Of a DNA stretch of 43,895 nucleotides, positions 34,485 to 42,709 are shown in pieces. The first letter of the stretch is position 1. Each line of letters opens with the position of its first letter. The DNA is from JAIOSM01 sp964565415 (GTDB lineage: Bacteria > Desulfobacterota > Desulfobacteria > Desulfobacterales > Desulfobacteraceae): contig CAZMEX010000023.1 in NCBI GenBank assembly GCA_964565415.1, positions 1-43,895 of the forward strand, given 5' to 3'. Below the pieces are notes generated by a model. The model worked only from the letters and a program-made list of their open reading frames with translations. It was not told the origin of the DNA and made no database searches. The position numbers were made by a program, and so were the translations under genes.

Positions 34485-35513
34485 CTATTTTGACTTTTCC
34501 AACAAATCCCATAGTTCCTTATATTGATCACCAAGCTGCTCTTTTGCAAGCTTCTTCATAACTGGTTTGACTGTACTAACGAGCTTTGCTTTCTGTTCAC
34601 TTGAAAGTTCTACAAATGCCTTTGTTTTAGTTTTCAGGAAGGCAAAATCCTCTTCCCTCTCCTTGGCAGCGTAATCTCTTGTCCAGGATTCAAACTCTTT
34701 GGCTGTTTCAGATATTATTTTTTGATCCTCTTTGGAAAGTTTGCTCCAGGATTTGTTGTTGATCACAATCCACATGCTGAAGTATGGTATTGTGGGGTCA
34801 ACAGTTAAATATGGGGCTACTTCATAGAGCTTAGAGCGTCGCCACCTTGAAACTCCAGAACCGGCTCCCTGGATTGTTCCACGCTGCAGACCCGTATAGA
34901 GTTCTTTAGAGCTAAGGCTAATAGGGATAGCTCCCAATGCCTTATACATGGTTGCCATGGCTGTTCCTGCAGTACGTATTTTCAGACCTTTGAAATCCTC
35001 AACAGTTTTAATAGCTTTGTCTCTACGTCCGAGTAAACTGGTGCCAAAAGACCATGCAGCAAGCAGCCTGCCATTGAAATACTTTTCAAATTCAGCTGAA
35101 GCTATCTTACGAGTCTTTGGGTTATCAAGGAATTTATAATAATGTTCATAGCTTTCCCAGCAACCCAGTGCGCCAAAAGATCCTACAAACTCAAGCACTG
35201 GGGAACGTCGACCTACCAAGGCTACATGCAGAAGACCAATATCAATTTGGTTGTTTGACATGGCTGACATGATAGTCTTTGCATTATACAAAGATCCTGC
35301 TCCATAGTGTTTAATATTAATTCTGCCATTGGTTTTTTTTGCAACAGCGTCAACAAACTTTTGAGCAGCTATTTCATGGTTGCTTTTTGGCGGTGTTGTA
35401 GTGGCAAAAGTTAAGCTGTTCTTGCCGGCAACAGCACAGTCCCAACCACCCATGACCATCAATAGGGAGACAAATACAAAAATTAGGGCACTAATAAAAT
35501 TAGTTAGTTTCAT
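34485..35513 (-). CDS. TRAP transporter periplasmic binding protein (DctP)
   Basis: 342 residues with a signal peptide (about 1-29). DctP family features: FATTTPPKSNHEIAAQKFVDAVAKKTNGRINIKHYGAGSL, IDIGLLHVAL, and the carboxylate-binding Arg in DFKGLKIRTAGTAMATMYKALGAIPISLS. GGAGGAGAAGG precedes the ATG. It feeds the fused permease gene. The ligand is not readable. The adjacent isocitrate-lyase-family enzyme suggests a C4-C6 di- or tricarboxylate, possibly branched. Confidence 0.92.
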   Translation of the reverse strand: MKLTNFISALIFVFVSLLMVMGGWDCAVAGKNSLTFATTTPPKSNHEIAAQKFVDAVAKKTNGRINIKHYGAGSLYNAKTIMSAMSNNQIDIGLLHVALVGRRSPVLEFVGSFGALGCWESYEHYYKFLDNPKTRKIASAEFEKYFNGRLLAAWSFGTSLLGRRDKAIKTVEDFKGLKIRTAGTAMATMYKALGAIPISLSSKELYTGLQRGTIQGAGSGVSRWRRSKLYEVAPYLTVDPTIPYFSMWIVINNKSWSKLSKEDQKIISETAKEFESWTRDYAAKEREEDFAFLKTKTKAFVELSSEQKAKLVSTVKPVMKKLAKEQLGDQYKELWDLLEKSK

Positions 35514-35554
35514 TTTCCTTCTCCTCCAACAGAGATACCCTGGAGCCTGTTGTA

Positions 35555-36421
35555 TTAGGTTTGAAAATAATTACGTTCCAGGGAACGCAATTGTTCAAGA
35601 TCAACCAGATCATTGAATTCATCAAATGAGACCATCTGCCTGTTGAAACCAGCAGTTGTCCCGTTGGCTGCGAGTTCAGCCATCAGACCTCCAACGACTT
35701 TTGCCACAGCATATGTGGCAGCCACTGGGAATACAACTGTATTGTAACCGATCTTTTCCAACTCAGCAGCAGAAAGTAGAGGGGATTTTCCCCCTTCGAT
35801 ATTATTGGCAAGCAAAGGTGCATCTATGCGGGCTGTAATCATTTGCATCTGCTCAATGGTTGTGGGTGCTTCCACAAATATAAGGTCTGCTCCTGCCTGG
35901 GCATAGAGGTTTCCTCTCTCAATGGCATCTTCTATACCATTAACAGCCAGAGCATCGGTTCTTGCCATAATGATAAAATCATTATCAATTCTGGCATCAA
36001 CTGCTGCTTTAACTTTGGCAATCATTTCTTGTTTTTCAATGACTTGTTTGTCAAGCATATGACCGCACCGTTTGGGAAAAACCTGATCCTCAATAAACAT
36101 TCCGGCTGCTCCGGCTTTTTCAAGCTTTTTTACTGTACATCTAACATTGAGTACACCACCATATCCAGTATCACCGTCTGCAAATAGAGGGATGGTTGTT
36201 ACATCAACAATGCGGCTGACACAATCGACCATTTCAGTCAAGGTCAAAAAAGACAGATCTGGTTTTCCCAAAATAGAGGCACTGGCTGAGTAGCCACCGA
36301 TGGTTACTGCCTTAAATCCGGCCTGCTCCACTATTCTCGCTGTAAGTGTATCATGGGCACCCGGCATCACCAGTATAGATTTTTCAAGTATATATTGTCT
36401 TAGTAAACTTGTTTTTTTCAT
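35555..36421 (-). CDS. Isocitrate lyase / PEP mutase family enzyme
   Basis: 288 residues. Motifs: PGAHDTLTARIVEQAGFKAVTIGG, DGDTGYGG (Mg-binding), MFIEDQVFPKRCGHM (catalytic loop with KRCGH) and IMARTDALAVNGIEDAI. The KRCGH cysteine favours a C-C lyase of the 2-methylisocitrate or 2,3-dimethylmalate lyase group over PEP mutase. It is upstream of the TRAP genes on the same strand, so uptake and cleavage of one carboxylate substrate is the simplest reading. RBS is weakly spaced. An operator-like 17-mer lies 21 bp upstream. Confidence 0.82.
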   Translation of the reverse strand: MKKTSLLRQYILEKSILVMPGAHDTLTARIVEQAGFKAVTIGGYSASASILGKPDLSFLTLTEMVDCVSRIVDVTTIPLFADGDTGYGGVLNVRCTVKKLEKAGAAGMFIEDQVFPKRCGHMLDKQVIEKQEMIAKVKAAVDARIDNDFIIMARTDALAVNGIEDAIERGNLYAQAGADLIFVEAPTTIEQMQMITARIDAPLLANNIEGGKSPLLSAAELEKIGYNTVVFPVAATYAVAKVVGGLMAELAANGTTAGFNRQMVSFDEFNDLVDLEQLRSLERNYFQT

Positions 36422-36441
36422 TTTTGATTCAATATCCTTTT

Positions 36442-36458
36442 GTTTGCTTGTAGTAAAC
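36442..36458. promoter_or_regulatory. Operator upstream of the lyase-TRAP operon
   Basis: GTTTGCTTGTAGTAAAC, a near-palindrome (GTTTgC/GtAAAC arms). It matches the reverse complement of the site in front of the XRE-cupin gene (37092-37108) at 15 of 17 positions. It lies 21-37 bp before the lyase start. Confidence 0.6.
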
Positions 36459-36474
36459 TTGGATCAGCAAAATA

Positions 36475-37080
36475 TTACTCTCCACGTATGGGATTGCAAA
36501 AAACCATCAGTACTTTGGCAGGTTTTGGACCAATGCTGCGACTCATATGGGGACGATTGGAATCAAAATACATTGCATCACCTGCTTCAATTATATATGT
36601 CTGACCATCGTAGTAAAATTCAGTTGTACCTTCCAGGGCAAAAATTATTTCCTGACCCTCATGCATCAGGGGTTTGGGGTTAAACTCGTTGCTGACGGTG
36701 ACAATATAGGCATCCATAAATCGATCGGATTTGGTAAATGCAAAAGATTCATATATTGAGCTGGGAGCTGCCCCTGTATGAGTGATGGGCTGGCGATCCT
36801 TCACTCGACCTATGGATAGTTTTTCTTGTGTCTGCTCTGTTTTTTCTCCAGTTATGAGGGAGATGGCATCTAAGCCGAGACCAAATGCAATTTTAGTTAA
36901 GGTTCCAAGCGTTGGTGTTTTATCATCATTTTCTATTTGGGATAAATAACCTTTAGAAAGACCCGTAGCCTTGGCAAGTTGATCAAGTGTCCATCCCTGT
37001 TCAACTCTTTTAGATCTAATCCGTTTGGCAATAGCTTTTTCTAATGCCCGGCTTTTTTTCTCATTTTGTATTTGACTCAT
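36475..37080 (-). CDS. XRE-family regulator with cupin domain
   Basis: The longest frame begins at 37206, but the sequence before MSQIQNEKKSRALEKAIAKRIRSK lacks family similarity. The ATG at 37080, with AAGG upstream, gives 201 residues, the usual length for HTH-cupin regulators. The HTH (about 20-72) reads RVEQGWTLDQLAKATGLSKGYLSQIENDDKTPTLGTL. The cupin barrel (about 110-195) has MHEGQEIIFALEGTTEFYYDGQTYIIEAGDAMYFDSNRPH and should bind the effector. It probably controls the downstream lyase-TRAP genes and itself through matching operators. Confidence 0.9.
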   Translation of the reverse strand: MSQIQNEKKSRALEKAIAKRIRSKRVEQGWTLDQLAKATGLSKGYLSQIENDDKTPTLGTLTKIAFGLGLDAISLITGEKTEQTQEKLSIGRVKDRQPITHTGAAPSSIYESFAFTKSDRFMDAYIVTVSNEFNPKPLMHEGQEIIFALEGTTEFYYDGQTYIIEAGDAMYFDSNRPHMSRSIGPKPAKVLMVFCNPIRGE

Positions 37081-37087
37081 AATAACC

Positions 37088-37112
37088 TTCTGTTTACTAT
37101 TAGCAAACAGAA
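37088..37112. promoter_or_regulatory. Operator in front of the XRE-cupin gene
   Basis: TTCTGTTT (37088-37095) and AAACAGAA (37105-37112) are perfect 8-bp arms. The core 37092-37108 is the same 17-mer as at 36442-36458 in reverse orientation. It is only 8-12 bp upstream of the start codon, a position for autorepression. Confidence 0.6.
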
Positions 37113-37262
37113 AAGTCAAATACTTTTTAAAGTTTTTAAAAAAAGGAGGGATAATGGGTACCACTGAATTATGAAAGACATCCCTGTAAGGTTGGAAAAT
37201 ATTCAAATCATGGTTAAAATTGTTTTAGAAGGATAGTTGTTTAATCACGGATATAAACTCCT

Positions 37263-37835
37263 TTATATGAATAGAGGGTTAATTAGATTAATTCTGTTTT
37301 TTCTGTCCGAGAAAAACTCCCAGTTTAAATGTTCAGGTGCTGTATCTTTTGATACTTCAATGACTGAGAAGTGAAGGTGGGCTAAGAGAGTTGTTTGCTT
37401 TTTTTGGGTATTGGCAATGGATGCAATAATTTCCCCCTGGCTGAGTTCAGTACCAATTTGTATTCTGTTATCAGGCAAAATATGGGCATAAATAAAAAGC
37501 AGATCAAGATTCTGTCTAAAAGAGATATTGTGCTGAACAACAATGGATTGACCAATAAAATCATCACAGATATTTATAATTTTTCCATCTGTTGCTGAGG
37601 GGATCAGTGTCCCGGCATCAAGCGTTTGAATCTGCTGTTTTTTATTTTTATAATAAAGTATATCAACTCCTTCATGCAAGGTTTTACGTTTACCATGATT
37701 TTCCCACCATTTAAAACAGCTTGAAAATAACATACCATGGTGAAATATCCACTGCCTGTTTTGATTGATGGAGTGCATAATATCAAGATTGTTGATCTCA
37801 GCAATGTTTTCAAGATATTTGAAGAATATGCCCAT
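37263..37835 (-). CDS. M23-like peptidase domain protein
   Basis: 190 residues. A LytM-type core is visible: LHEGVDIL (His and Asp of the first Zn motif), ATDGKIINICDDFIGQSIVVQH, and AHLHFSVIEV as the last HxH. The usual G-rich loops are weak and the N-terminus has no clear signal peptide, so activity is uncertain. The ATG lies in the operon 9 bp after the methyltransferase stop, with weak RBS. Last gene of the yggT-to-M23 operon. Confidence 0.65.
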   Translation of the reverse strand: MGIFFKYLENIAEINNLDIMHSINQNRQWIFHHGMLFSSCFKWWENHGKRKTLHEGVDILYYKNKKQQIQTLDAGTLIPSATDGKIINICDDFIGQSIVVQHNISFRQNLDLLFIYAHILPDNRIQIGTELSQGEIIASIANTQKKQTTLLAHLHFSVIEVSKDTAPEHLNWEFFSDRKNRINLINPLFI

Positions 37836-37844
37836 GGGTAGTTT

Positions 37845-38669
37845 CTATTCTTGTGTTAATTTTCCAGCAACATGGAACATTATTACAGAGGCAGCATTGG
37901 CAACATTAATTGAATTTTTTCTACCATGCATTGGTATATGAACAAATTTGTCACAAACTCTTAGCACATGCCTTGAAATACCGTACTCTTCATTACCAAG
38001 TACCAGGACTGCTCTTTGAGGCCAGGAAAAATTTGTGTAAGCCTTTGAATTTTTAATAGTTTCAATACCGATGATAGTATAACCCACGGTTTTTTTGTTA
38101 ATTAATGTGGCTATAAGATCATCTGTCTTTTCTGAGTGAACAAAGGAAAATGTCCCCATTGAAGTTTTTTGTACCAAAGAGTGTTCAGCTCCGGGAGTGT
38201 TTCCCAATATTACAGATCTAAAACCTGCTGCATCACAGGTTCGAAAAATTGAGCCAACATTGAAAACGCTTCTAAAACAGTCTATTGCAATATGATAATC
38301 CAAGGTTTCTATTGCTGTCCTTGATTTGTCACTGCTTGTAACATCTATTGCAGAGTTATCAAGCAGATCATGATCCTTTGGGAAGATATTGGTTTTGGTT
38401 CTGTGAAAATGTATGGCATCTGATACAAATTCAATCCAGACTCGGTTTTCATTTGATTCAGGTTTTTCTTTACAAGGTAGTTCCAACCACTTTAATATCA
38501 TGTCATAATTTGATGCGAACAGATGGATACTTTTAGTGTTGATTCTGTTTGTAATGAGGTTTTGATAAATAGCAGTCAGCCACTTGATAACCCAGGTGTG
38601 TTGTGTCTCTTTTTTCAGCAGCTTAAATTTTTTTTGTGTAAAGGGGAATAAAGTGTTTTGCTGTTTCAC
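37845..38669 (-). CDS. TrmH/SpoU-family RNA methyltransferase
   Basis: 274 residues from a GTG start directly after the TAA of the upstream gene. The SPOUT motifs are plain: DCFRSVFNVGSIFRTCDAAGF, VLVLGNEEYGISRHVLRVCDKFVHIPM and the knot-closing NSINVANAASVIMFH. SAM-dependent 2'-O-ribose methylation of tRNA or rRNA is the family activity. The target site is not readable. The N-terminal ~95 residues are poorly conserved. It is embedded in the pilus/division-type operon. Confidence 0.88.
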   Translation of the reverse strand: MKQQNTLFPFTQKKFKLLKKETQHTWVIKWLTAIYQNLITNRINTKSIHLFASNYDMILKWLELPCKEKPESNENRVWIEFVSDAIHFHRTKTNIFPKDHDLLDNSAIDVTSSDKSRTAIETLDYHIAIDCFRSVFNVGSIFRTCDAAGFRSVILGNTPGAEHSLVQKTSMGTFSFVHSEKTDDLIATLINKKTVGYTIIGIETIKNSKAYTNFSWPQRAVLVLGNEEYGISRHVLRVCDKFVHIPMHGRKNSINVANAASVIMFHVAGKLTQE

Positions 38670-39287
38670 TTATGTTTTACCGACTGTCTGCCTTGCCATG
38701 TTATACACTGAATAAAACTGCTTGTGTTCTTTTATGGCACTTTGAAAAAAATTATCAAAAATATTGATATCTTTATAGTTTACTACCTTGTTAACACTTG
38801 AATAAAGAGTGGACATATTATCTCCTGTCCTTATCTGTTCACTCAGCAGGACTATGCAGATATCTCTTCTAAAGGACATATCCATCTGTTCAATCTCCTG
38901 CATAACCACTTTTTTACCCTTCCCATTTTCAAAATTTTCATCAATGATGATTGTATTATATTGCTGAATTTCAAGGAATTCCAGTGCTAAAGCTGAAGTT
39001 TCAGCAGCATTTGCCTGGTATTCATTCTTTGTAAGTCCTCTAAATATAATTTCTCTATAGGAATCATTATCAACACATACCAGGGCTTTTTTTTCTATAT
39101 CAGACATAAATGAAGTCGCAAAAATGTCAGGAAGAGCTGTTGCGCCTCTGCGTTCCTCCGGTTGAAAGCTGGGTATTTGAACTTTGTCCTGACATTTTGG
39201 ACAACGTACAAAGGCATTTTTGTCCTTGGGGATTTTTTTATCTGATATGTTAAACTGTGCCTGGCAGGCAATACAGGTAATTTTCAT
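38670..39287 (-). CDS. Zinc-ribbon (MJ0042-type) protein with receiver-like domain
   Basis: 205 residues. CIAC and CPKC (about residues 5-32, with RCPKCQDKVQIPSF) form an MJ0042-type zinc ribbon of the kind found at the N-terminus of many delta-proteobacterial proteins. The C-terminal part (about 65-200; ALVCVDNDSYREIIFRGL, YNTIIIDENF) resembles a response-regulator fold, with DEN around the expected phosphoacceptor position; phosphorylation is unproven. Its ATG shares one base with the stop of the PilT-like gene (TAATG), so it is tightly coupled to it. Confidence 0.7.
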   Translation of the reverse strand: MKITCIACQAQFNISDKKIPKDKNAFVRCPKCQDKVQIPSFQPEERRGATALPDIFATSFMSDIEKKALVCVDNDSYREIIFRGLTKNEYQANAAETSALALEFLEIQQYNTIIIDENFENGKGKKVVMQEIEQMDMSFRRDICIVLLSEQIRTGDNMSTLYSSVNKVVNYKDINIFDNFFQSAIKEHKQFYSVYNMARQTVGKT

Positions 39288-40456
39288 TATTGATGGCTCC
39301 TTCTATATCCACGATCCATTTCAAGGGATTCTATGTCTGAGGTTGCTTCACCCCGGGAAGATTTGATGGTGTCAATCCCCCTTCCCACAATATCTTTACG
39401 GGTAGCATATGCATGTGCAGTGTTTTCTTCGATTAATCCTTTTTCATAAAGTCTTATTATGTATTCGTCAAAACTTATCATGCTTCTGGCACTACCCTGC
39501 TTGATGATTTCAGCATAGGAATTACCCTCTTTTTCACCGTGTAAAATTGAATCTTTAACTCGCAAACTTGTACACATTACCTCAAAGGCTGCGATTCTGC
39601 CACCACCTGTTTGGGGCAGTAATTTTTGAGATACAACCCATTTAAGAGAGTCTGCAAGCCGGACCCTTATCAGTTTTTCTTCCTCGGTTGAAAACATTCC
39701 AAGAATACGATTAATTGTCTGTCCTGCATCTGCTGTATGCAGGGTGGTTACAACAAGGTGACCTGTTTCCGCTGCAGCCAGTCCAATTTCAATGGTTTCC
39801 CTGTCACGCATCTCACCCACAAGTATAACTTTTGGAGCTTGTCTCATGGCTGCTCTTAAGCCGCTTTGAAAGGTATCAAAATCTGTTGCAAGCTCCCGCT
39901 GATTAAAGGTTGATTTTTTTTGAGAATGTTGAAACTCGATGGGGTCTTCCAAGGTAATTATATGATATGCTTTGGTCTCATTGATCTGGTTCAAAAGGGC
40001 TGCAAGGGATGTTGATTTTCCAACTCCTGTGGCACCTGTTACAAATAATAGACCATTTTTTTCTTCTGACATCTGGAAGAATACTTCCGGCAGGTTAAGC
40101 TCTTTGATTGTGGGAATTCTTGTTTCAAGTTTTCTCATGGCAATGGAGTATTTGCTTGATCTTGAAAATACATTTACTCTGAAGCGAACTCCATCTTTAA
40201 GTTGGTGACTAAAGTCACAGGAGCCTCGTTTTATAAGAGTTTCTGTTAACTCTCTGTTGTTATTGATAAGGTTTAAGGCTATTATTTCAGTTTGAAAAGC
40301 TGTAAGACAGCTGAAGTTTGGCTGCATTCTAACGGGCATTAACTCACCATCACTCTCAACTTGAATAGGCTTGCCAGGAGTAAAATTAAGATCAGAAAGA
40401 TTTTTTTTATATTCAAGCATCTTCAGTAGTATATAATCAATCTCTTTTCTTCGCAT
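39287..40456 (-). CDS. PilT/PilU-like twitching ATPase
   Basis: 389 residues. Walker A GATGVGKSTSLAALL, Asp box LEDPIEFQHSQKKSTFNQRE, Walker B VILVGEMRDRETIEIGLAAAETGHLVVTTLHTADA. Hexameric type IV pilus retraction motor family. The C-terminal tail is longer than in the PilT copy at 40496 and the N-terminus diverges, so a PilU-like accessory role is plausible. It is the second of two adjacent paralogs on the same strand, 39 bp apart. Confidence 0.88.
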   Translation of the reverse strand: MRRKEIDYILLKMLEYKKNLSDLNFTPGKPIQVESDGELMPVRMQPNFSCLTAFQTEIIALNLINNNRELTETLIKRGSCDFSHQLKDGVRFRVNVFSRSSKYSIAMRKLETRIPTIKELNLPEVFFQMSEEKNGLLFVTGATGVGKSTSLAALLNQINETKAYHIITLEDPIEFQHSQKKSTFNQRELATDFDTFQSGLRAAMRQAPKVILVGEMRDRETIEIGLAAAETGHLVVTTLHTADAGQTINRILGMFSTEEEKLIRVRLADSLKWVVSQKLLPQTGGGRIAAFEVMCTSLRVKDSILHGEKEGNSYAEIIKQGSARSMISFDEYIIRLYEKGLIEENTAHAYATRKDIVGRGIDTIKSSRGEATSDIESLEMDRGYRRSHQ

Positions 40457-40495
40457 AATTGTTAAATCATCCTTTCTTTTAAGATTCCAACCTGA

Positions 40496-41578
40496 CTATA
40501 TTTCCGTGAAATCAGCTGGTGGTGTTTTGAGGAACGGTCTGAATTGCTCCTTGTTAAAGCATTTTTCATAGGCCTCTTCAGCACTTATCCATTTTTTCTT
40601 AAAAAGTGCCATAATTGACTCATCCATGAGCTGCATTCCAAATATTTTACCAGTCTGGATCATGGAAGGAATCTGATGGCTTTTATTCTCACGTATTAAA
40701 TTTCTAACTCCAGGAGTTGCTATAAGCACTTCTAAAGCAACACATCTTCCTGATCGATGCAGTCTTTTAAAAAGGGTTTGCCCGATAACAGCTCTTAAAC
40801 TGTCAGAAAGGGAAGAGCGAATTTGTGCCTGTTCATGTGCTGGAAATACTTCAATAATACGGTCTATTGTTTTTACTGTACTGGAAGTATGAAGAGTGCT
40901 GAATACAAGGTGACCTGTGTTGGCAGCCTCGATTGCAAGGGATATGGTTTCAAGGTCTCGAAGCTCACCCACAAGAATAATATCAGGGTCTTCACGCAGA
41001 GCCCCTCTCAGGGCGGCAGTAAAAGTTTTTGTATGTACGCTGACCTCACGGTGATTGACAATACAGTTCTTACTTGTATGCACAAATTCTATGGGGTCTT
41101 CAATGGTAATAATATGATCCTTTCTTAAGCGGTTTGCCTGATCTAAAATTGCAGCGAGTGTTGTGGATTTTCCACTACCAGTAGGTCCGGTTACAAGAAC
41201 AAGCCCCCTTGGAAGAGTTGCAAGCTTGTTTATTACAGGAGGAAGCCCCAGGGTTTCTGCAGATTGAATTTTACTTGGAATTTCCCTGAATACTGCATTT
41301 ACGCCATCTTTCTGCATAAAGTAATTTGCTCTGTAACGTGCTAACCCAGGGATCTCATAACCAAAATCAACATCTCCTGTCTCTTCAAAAATTTTAATTT
41401 TTTCCTCAGGAGTGATTTCATATAAAAGCTTTCTTAATATGTCACTGGAAAGCTTTTGGTATTTTATTCTCTCTATATCACCGTCAATTCTTAGCGCAGG
41501 CTGTTCTCCAGCAGAAAGGTGAAGGTCAGAGCCACTTTTATCATTTAATAATTTAAAAAAAGCATCAATCTCAGCCAT
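40496..41578 (-). CDS. pilT: Type IV pilus retraction ATPase PilT
   Basis: 360 residues. The N-terminal SGSDLHLSAGEQPALRIDGDIERI is the typical PilT opening. Walker A GPTGSGKSTTLAAIL, Asp box IEDPIEFVHTSKNCIVNHREV, Walker B IILVGELRDLETISLAIEAANTGHLVFSTLHTSS (His box included). AGGAG precedes the ATG. It should power pilus retraction and twitching. Structural pilus genes are not in this window. Co-operonic genes for a DivIVA-like protein and YggT suggest a mixed envelope operon. Confidence 0.92.
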   Translation of the reverse strand: MAEIDAFFKLLNDKSGSDLHLSAGEQPALRIDGDIERIKYQKLSSDILRKLLYEITPEEKIKIFEETGDVDFGYEIPGLARYRANYFMQKDGVNAVFREIPSKIQSAETLGLPPVINKLATLPRGLVLVTGPTGSGKSTTLAAILDQANRLRKDHIITIEDPIEFVHTSKNCIVNHREVSVHTKTFTAALRGALREDPDIILVGELRDLETISLAIEAANTGHLVFSTLHTSSTVKTIDRIIEVFPAHEQAQIRSSLSDSLRAVIGQTLFKRLHRSGRCVALEVLIATPGVRNLIRENKSHQIPSMIQTGKIFGMQLMDESIMALFKKKWISAEEAYEKCFNKEQFRPFLKTPPADFTEI

Positions 41579-41671
41579 TTATTGTCACTCCTGTTTAGTA
41601 TTAGCTTCTGGCAAACCTGCCTTGAAAAATTTTATTTATATATAGATCTATATCTAATCTATTGCTTAACT

Positions 41672-42172
41672 TTAACCGTGGTTTAAAAACTTTACTGTTG
41701 AATCAGTTTCATCTTGAGCTTTATTTTCATCCTTGGTCATCTCAAGCATTTTTGAGTGGTATTCAAGGATTGAGCCTATCTGCATTTCCAATTGTATCCG
41801 CTGCCTTTTCAACTCGTTTATGTCATTGTGCAATTGCGAGAGGCGGTTATGTGCTCGTGAAAGAATTTTTGCAGCCCGGACTTCTGCCTCGGCAATAATA
41901 GTTTGGGAAGATTTTTCAGCATTTTTTTTCATTTGATCCAGAACATTCTGGGATTGGATTATGGATTTTTTTGTGGTATCTTCCCTCTCCCTGTATCCCT
42001 GATTTTCAAGATAAAGCCTCTCTTTTTCCATCAAGTTTTTTTCAATTTTACTGTTTAGATCTTCAATTTGCCTTGCAACCTCTTCAAGAAAAGAGTCTAT
42101 TTCCTGAATATCAAAACCTCTAAATCTGGTTGAAAACTCTTTTTGCCTTACTACTGTAGGTGTTATGCCCAT
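41672..42172 (-). CDS. DivIVA-domain protein
   Basis: 166 residues. The N-terminal DivIVA/Wag31 signature is MGITPTVVRQKEFSTRFRGFDIQEIDSFLEEVARQIEDL. The rest is a long coiled coil (about 30-150). GGGGAGG precedes the ATG. DivIVA proteins mark poles or septa by curvature. In this class of bacteria the role is unproven, though neighbouring PilT genes hint at polar placement of the pilus machinery. That link is inference. Confidence 0.85.
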   Translation of the reverse strand: MGITPTVVRQKEFSTRFRGFDIQEIDSFLEEVARQIEDLNSKIEKNLMEKERLYLENQGYREREDTTKKSIIQSQNVLDQMKKNAEKSSQTIIAEAEVRAAKILSRAHNRLSQLHNDINELKRQRIQLEMQIGSILEYHSKMLEMTKDENKAQDETDSTVKFLNHG

Positions 42173-42195
42173 TTTATCCTCCCCTTTAATTAAAG

Positions 42196-42495
42196 TTAAA
42201 CAAGGGTACTTGCCAAACGAAATAAACTGTTCACTACAAACACTTGAATAAAATAAATAGATAATAATACAATAATTGGTGAAATATCAATCATTCCAAA
42301 GATTATTGGAAGTCGTTTTCTTATTTGGTAAAACAGAGGCTCTGTAACAGAGTAAATAGCCATTACAATCTGATTGCCAGGATCAGGGCTGACCCATGAA
42401 AGAACAACTCTTGCAATAACTATCCACTTATATATGGTTAATGCATACTTTAATACAACTGCAACTGCATTTAAAAAATATCCCAGGACAAACAT
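42196..42495 (-). CDS. YggT-family membrane protein
   Basis: 99 residues, usual size. Two hydrophobic helices with the family motif VIARVVLSWVSPDPGN, then VMAIYSVTEPLFYQIRKRLPIIFGMIDISPIIVLLSIYFIQ. Integral inner-membrane protein linked to envelope/division maintenance and often encoded next to SepF/DivIVA-type genes, as here. It is the first gene of the minus-strand operon that runs down to 37263. Confidence 0.9.
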   Translation of the reverse strand: MFVLGYFLNAVAVVLKYALTIYKWIVIARVVLSWVSPDPGNQIVMAIYSVTEPLFYQIRKRLPIIFGMIDISPIIVLLSIYFIQVFVVNSLFRLASTLV

Positions 42496-42641
42496 ATTTT
42501 GAATCCATAAAAGTTAATGTTACTATAATTATGCAGTTTGCAATAATAACCTGCTCAACTATAAAAAATAAGCTATAAACCAGTGGAAAGTCAAGCTTTT
42601 TTCATATTACGCTCTATTTTTATAAAAAGATAAAAATTCTA

Positions 42642-42670
42642 TTGACAAATGAAAAATTATACCATAACAA
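42642..42670 (+). promoter_or_regulatory. Candidate promoter of the FadR-type regulator gene
   Basis: TTGACA (42642-42647), 17-bp spacer, TAACAA (42665-42670). The operator dyad follows immediately, over the expected start site. Confidence 0.5.
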
Positions 42671-42681
42671 TGGTTCGACCA
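42671..42681. promoter_or_regulatory. GntR/FadR-type operator TGGTnnnACCA
   Basis: TGGTTCGACCA is a perfect dyad of the FadR-subfamily GntR operator type, 29 bp before the revised start codon and next to the -10, so autoregulation is expected. Confidence 0.65.
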
Positions 42682-42709
42682 ATCAAACATGGTAAACAAA
42701 AGGGGATCA

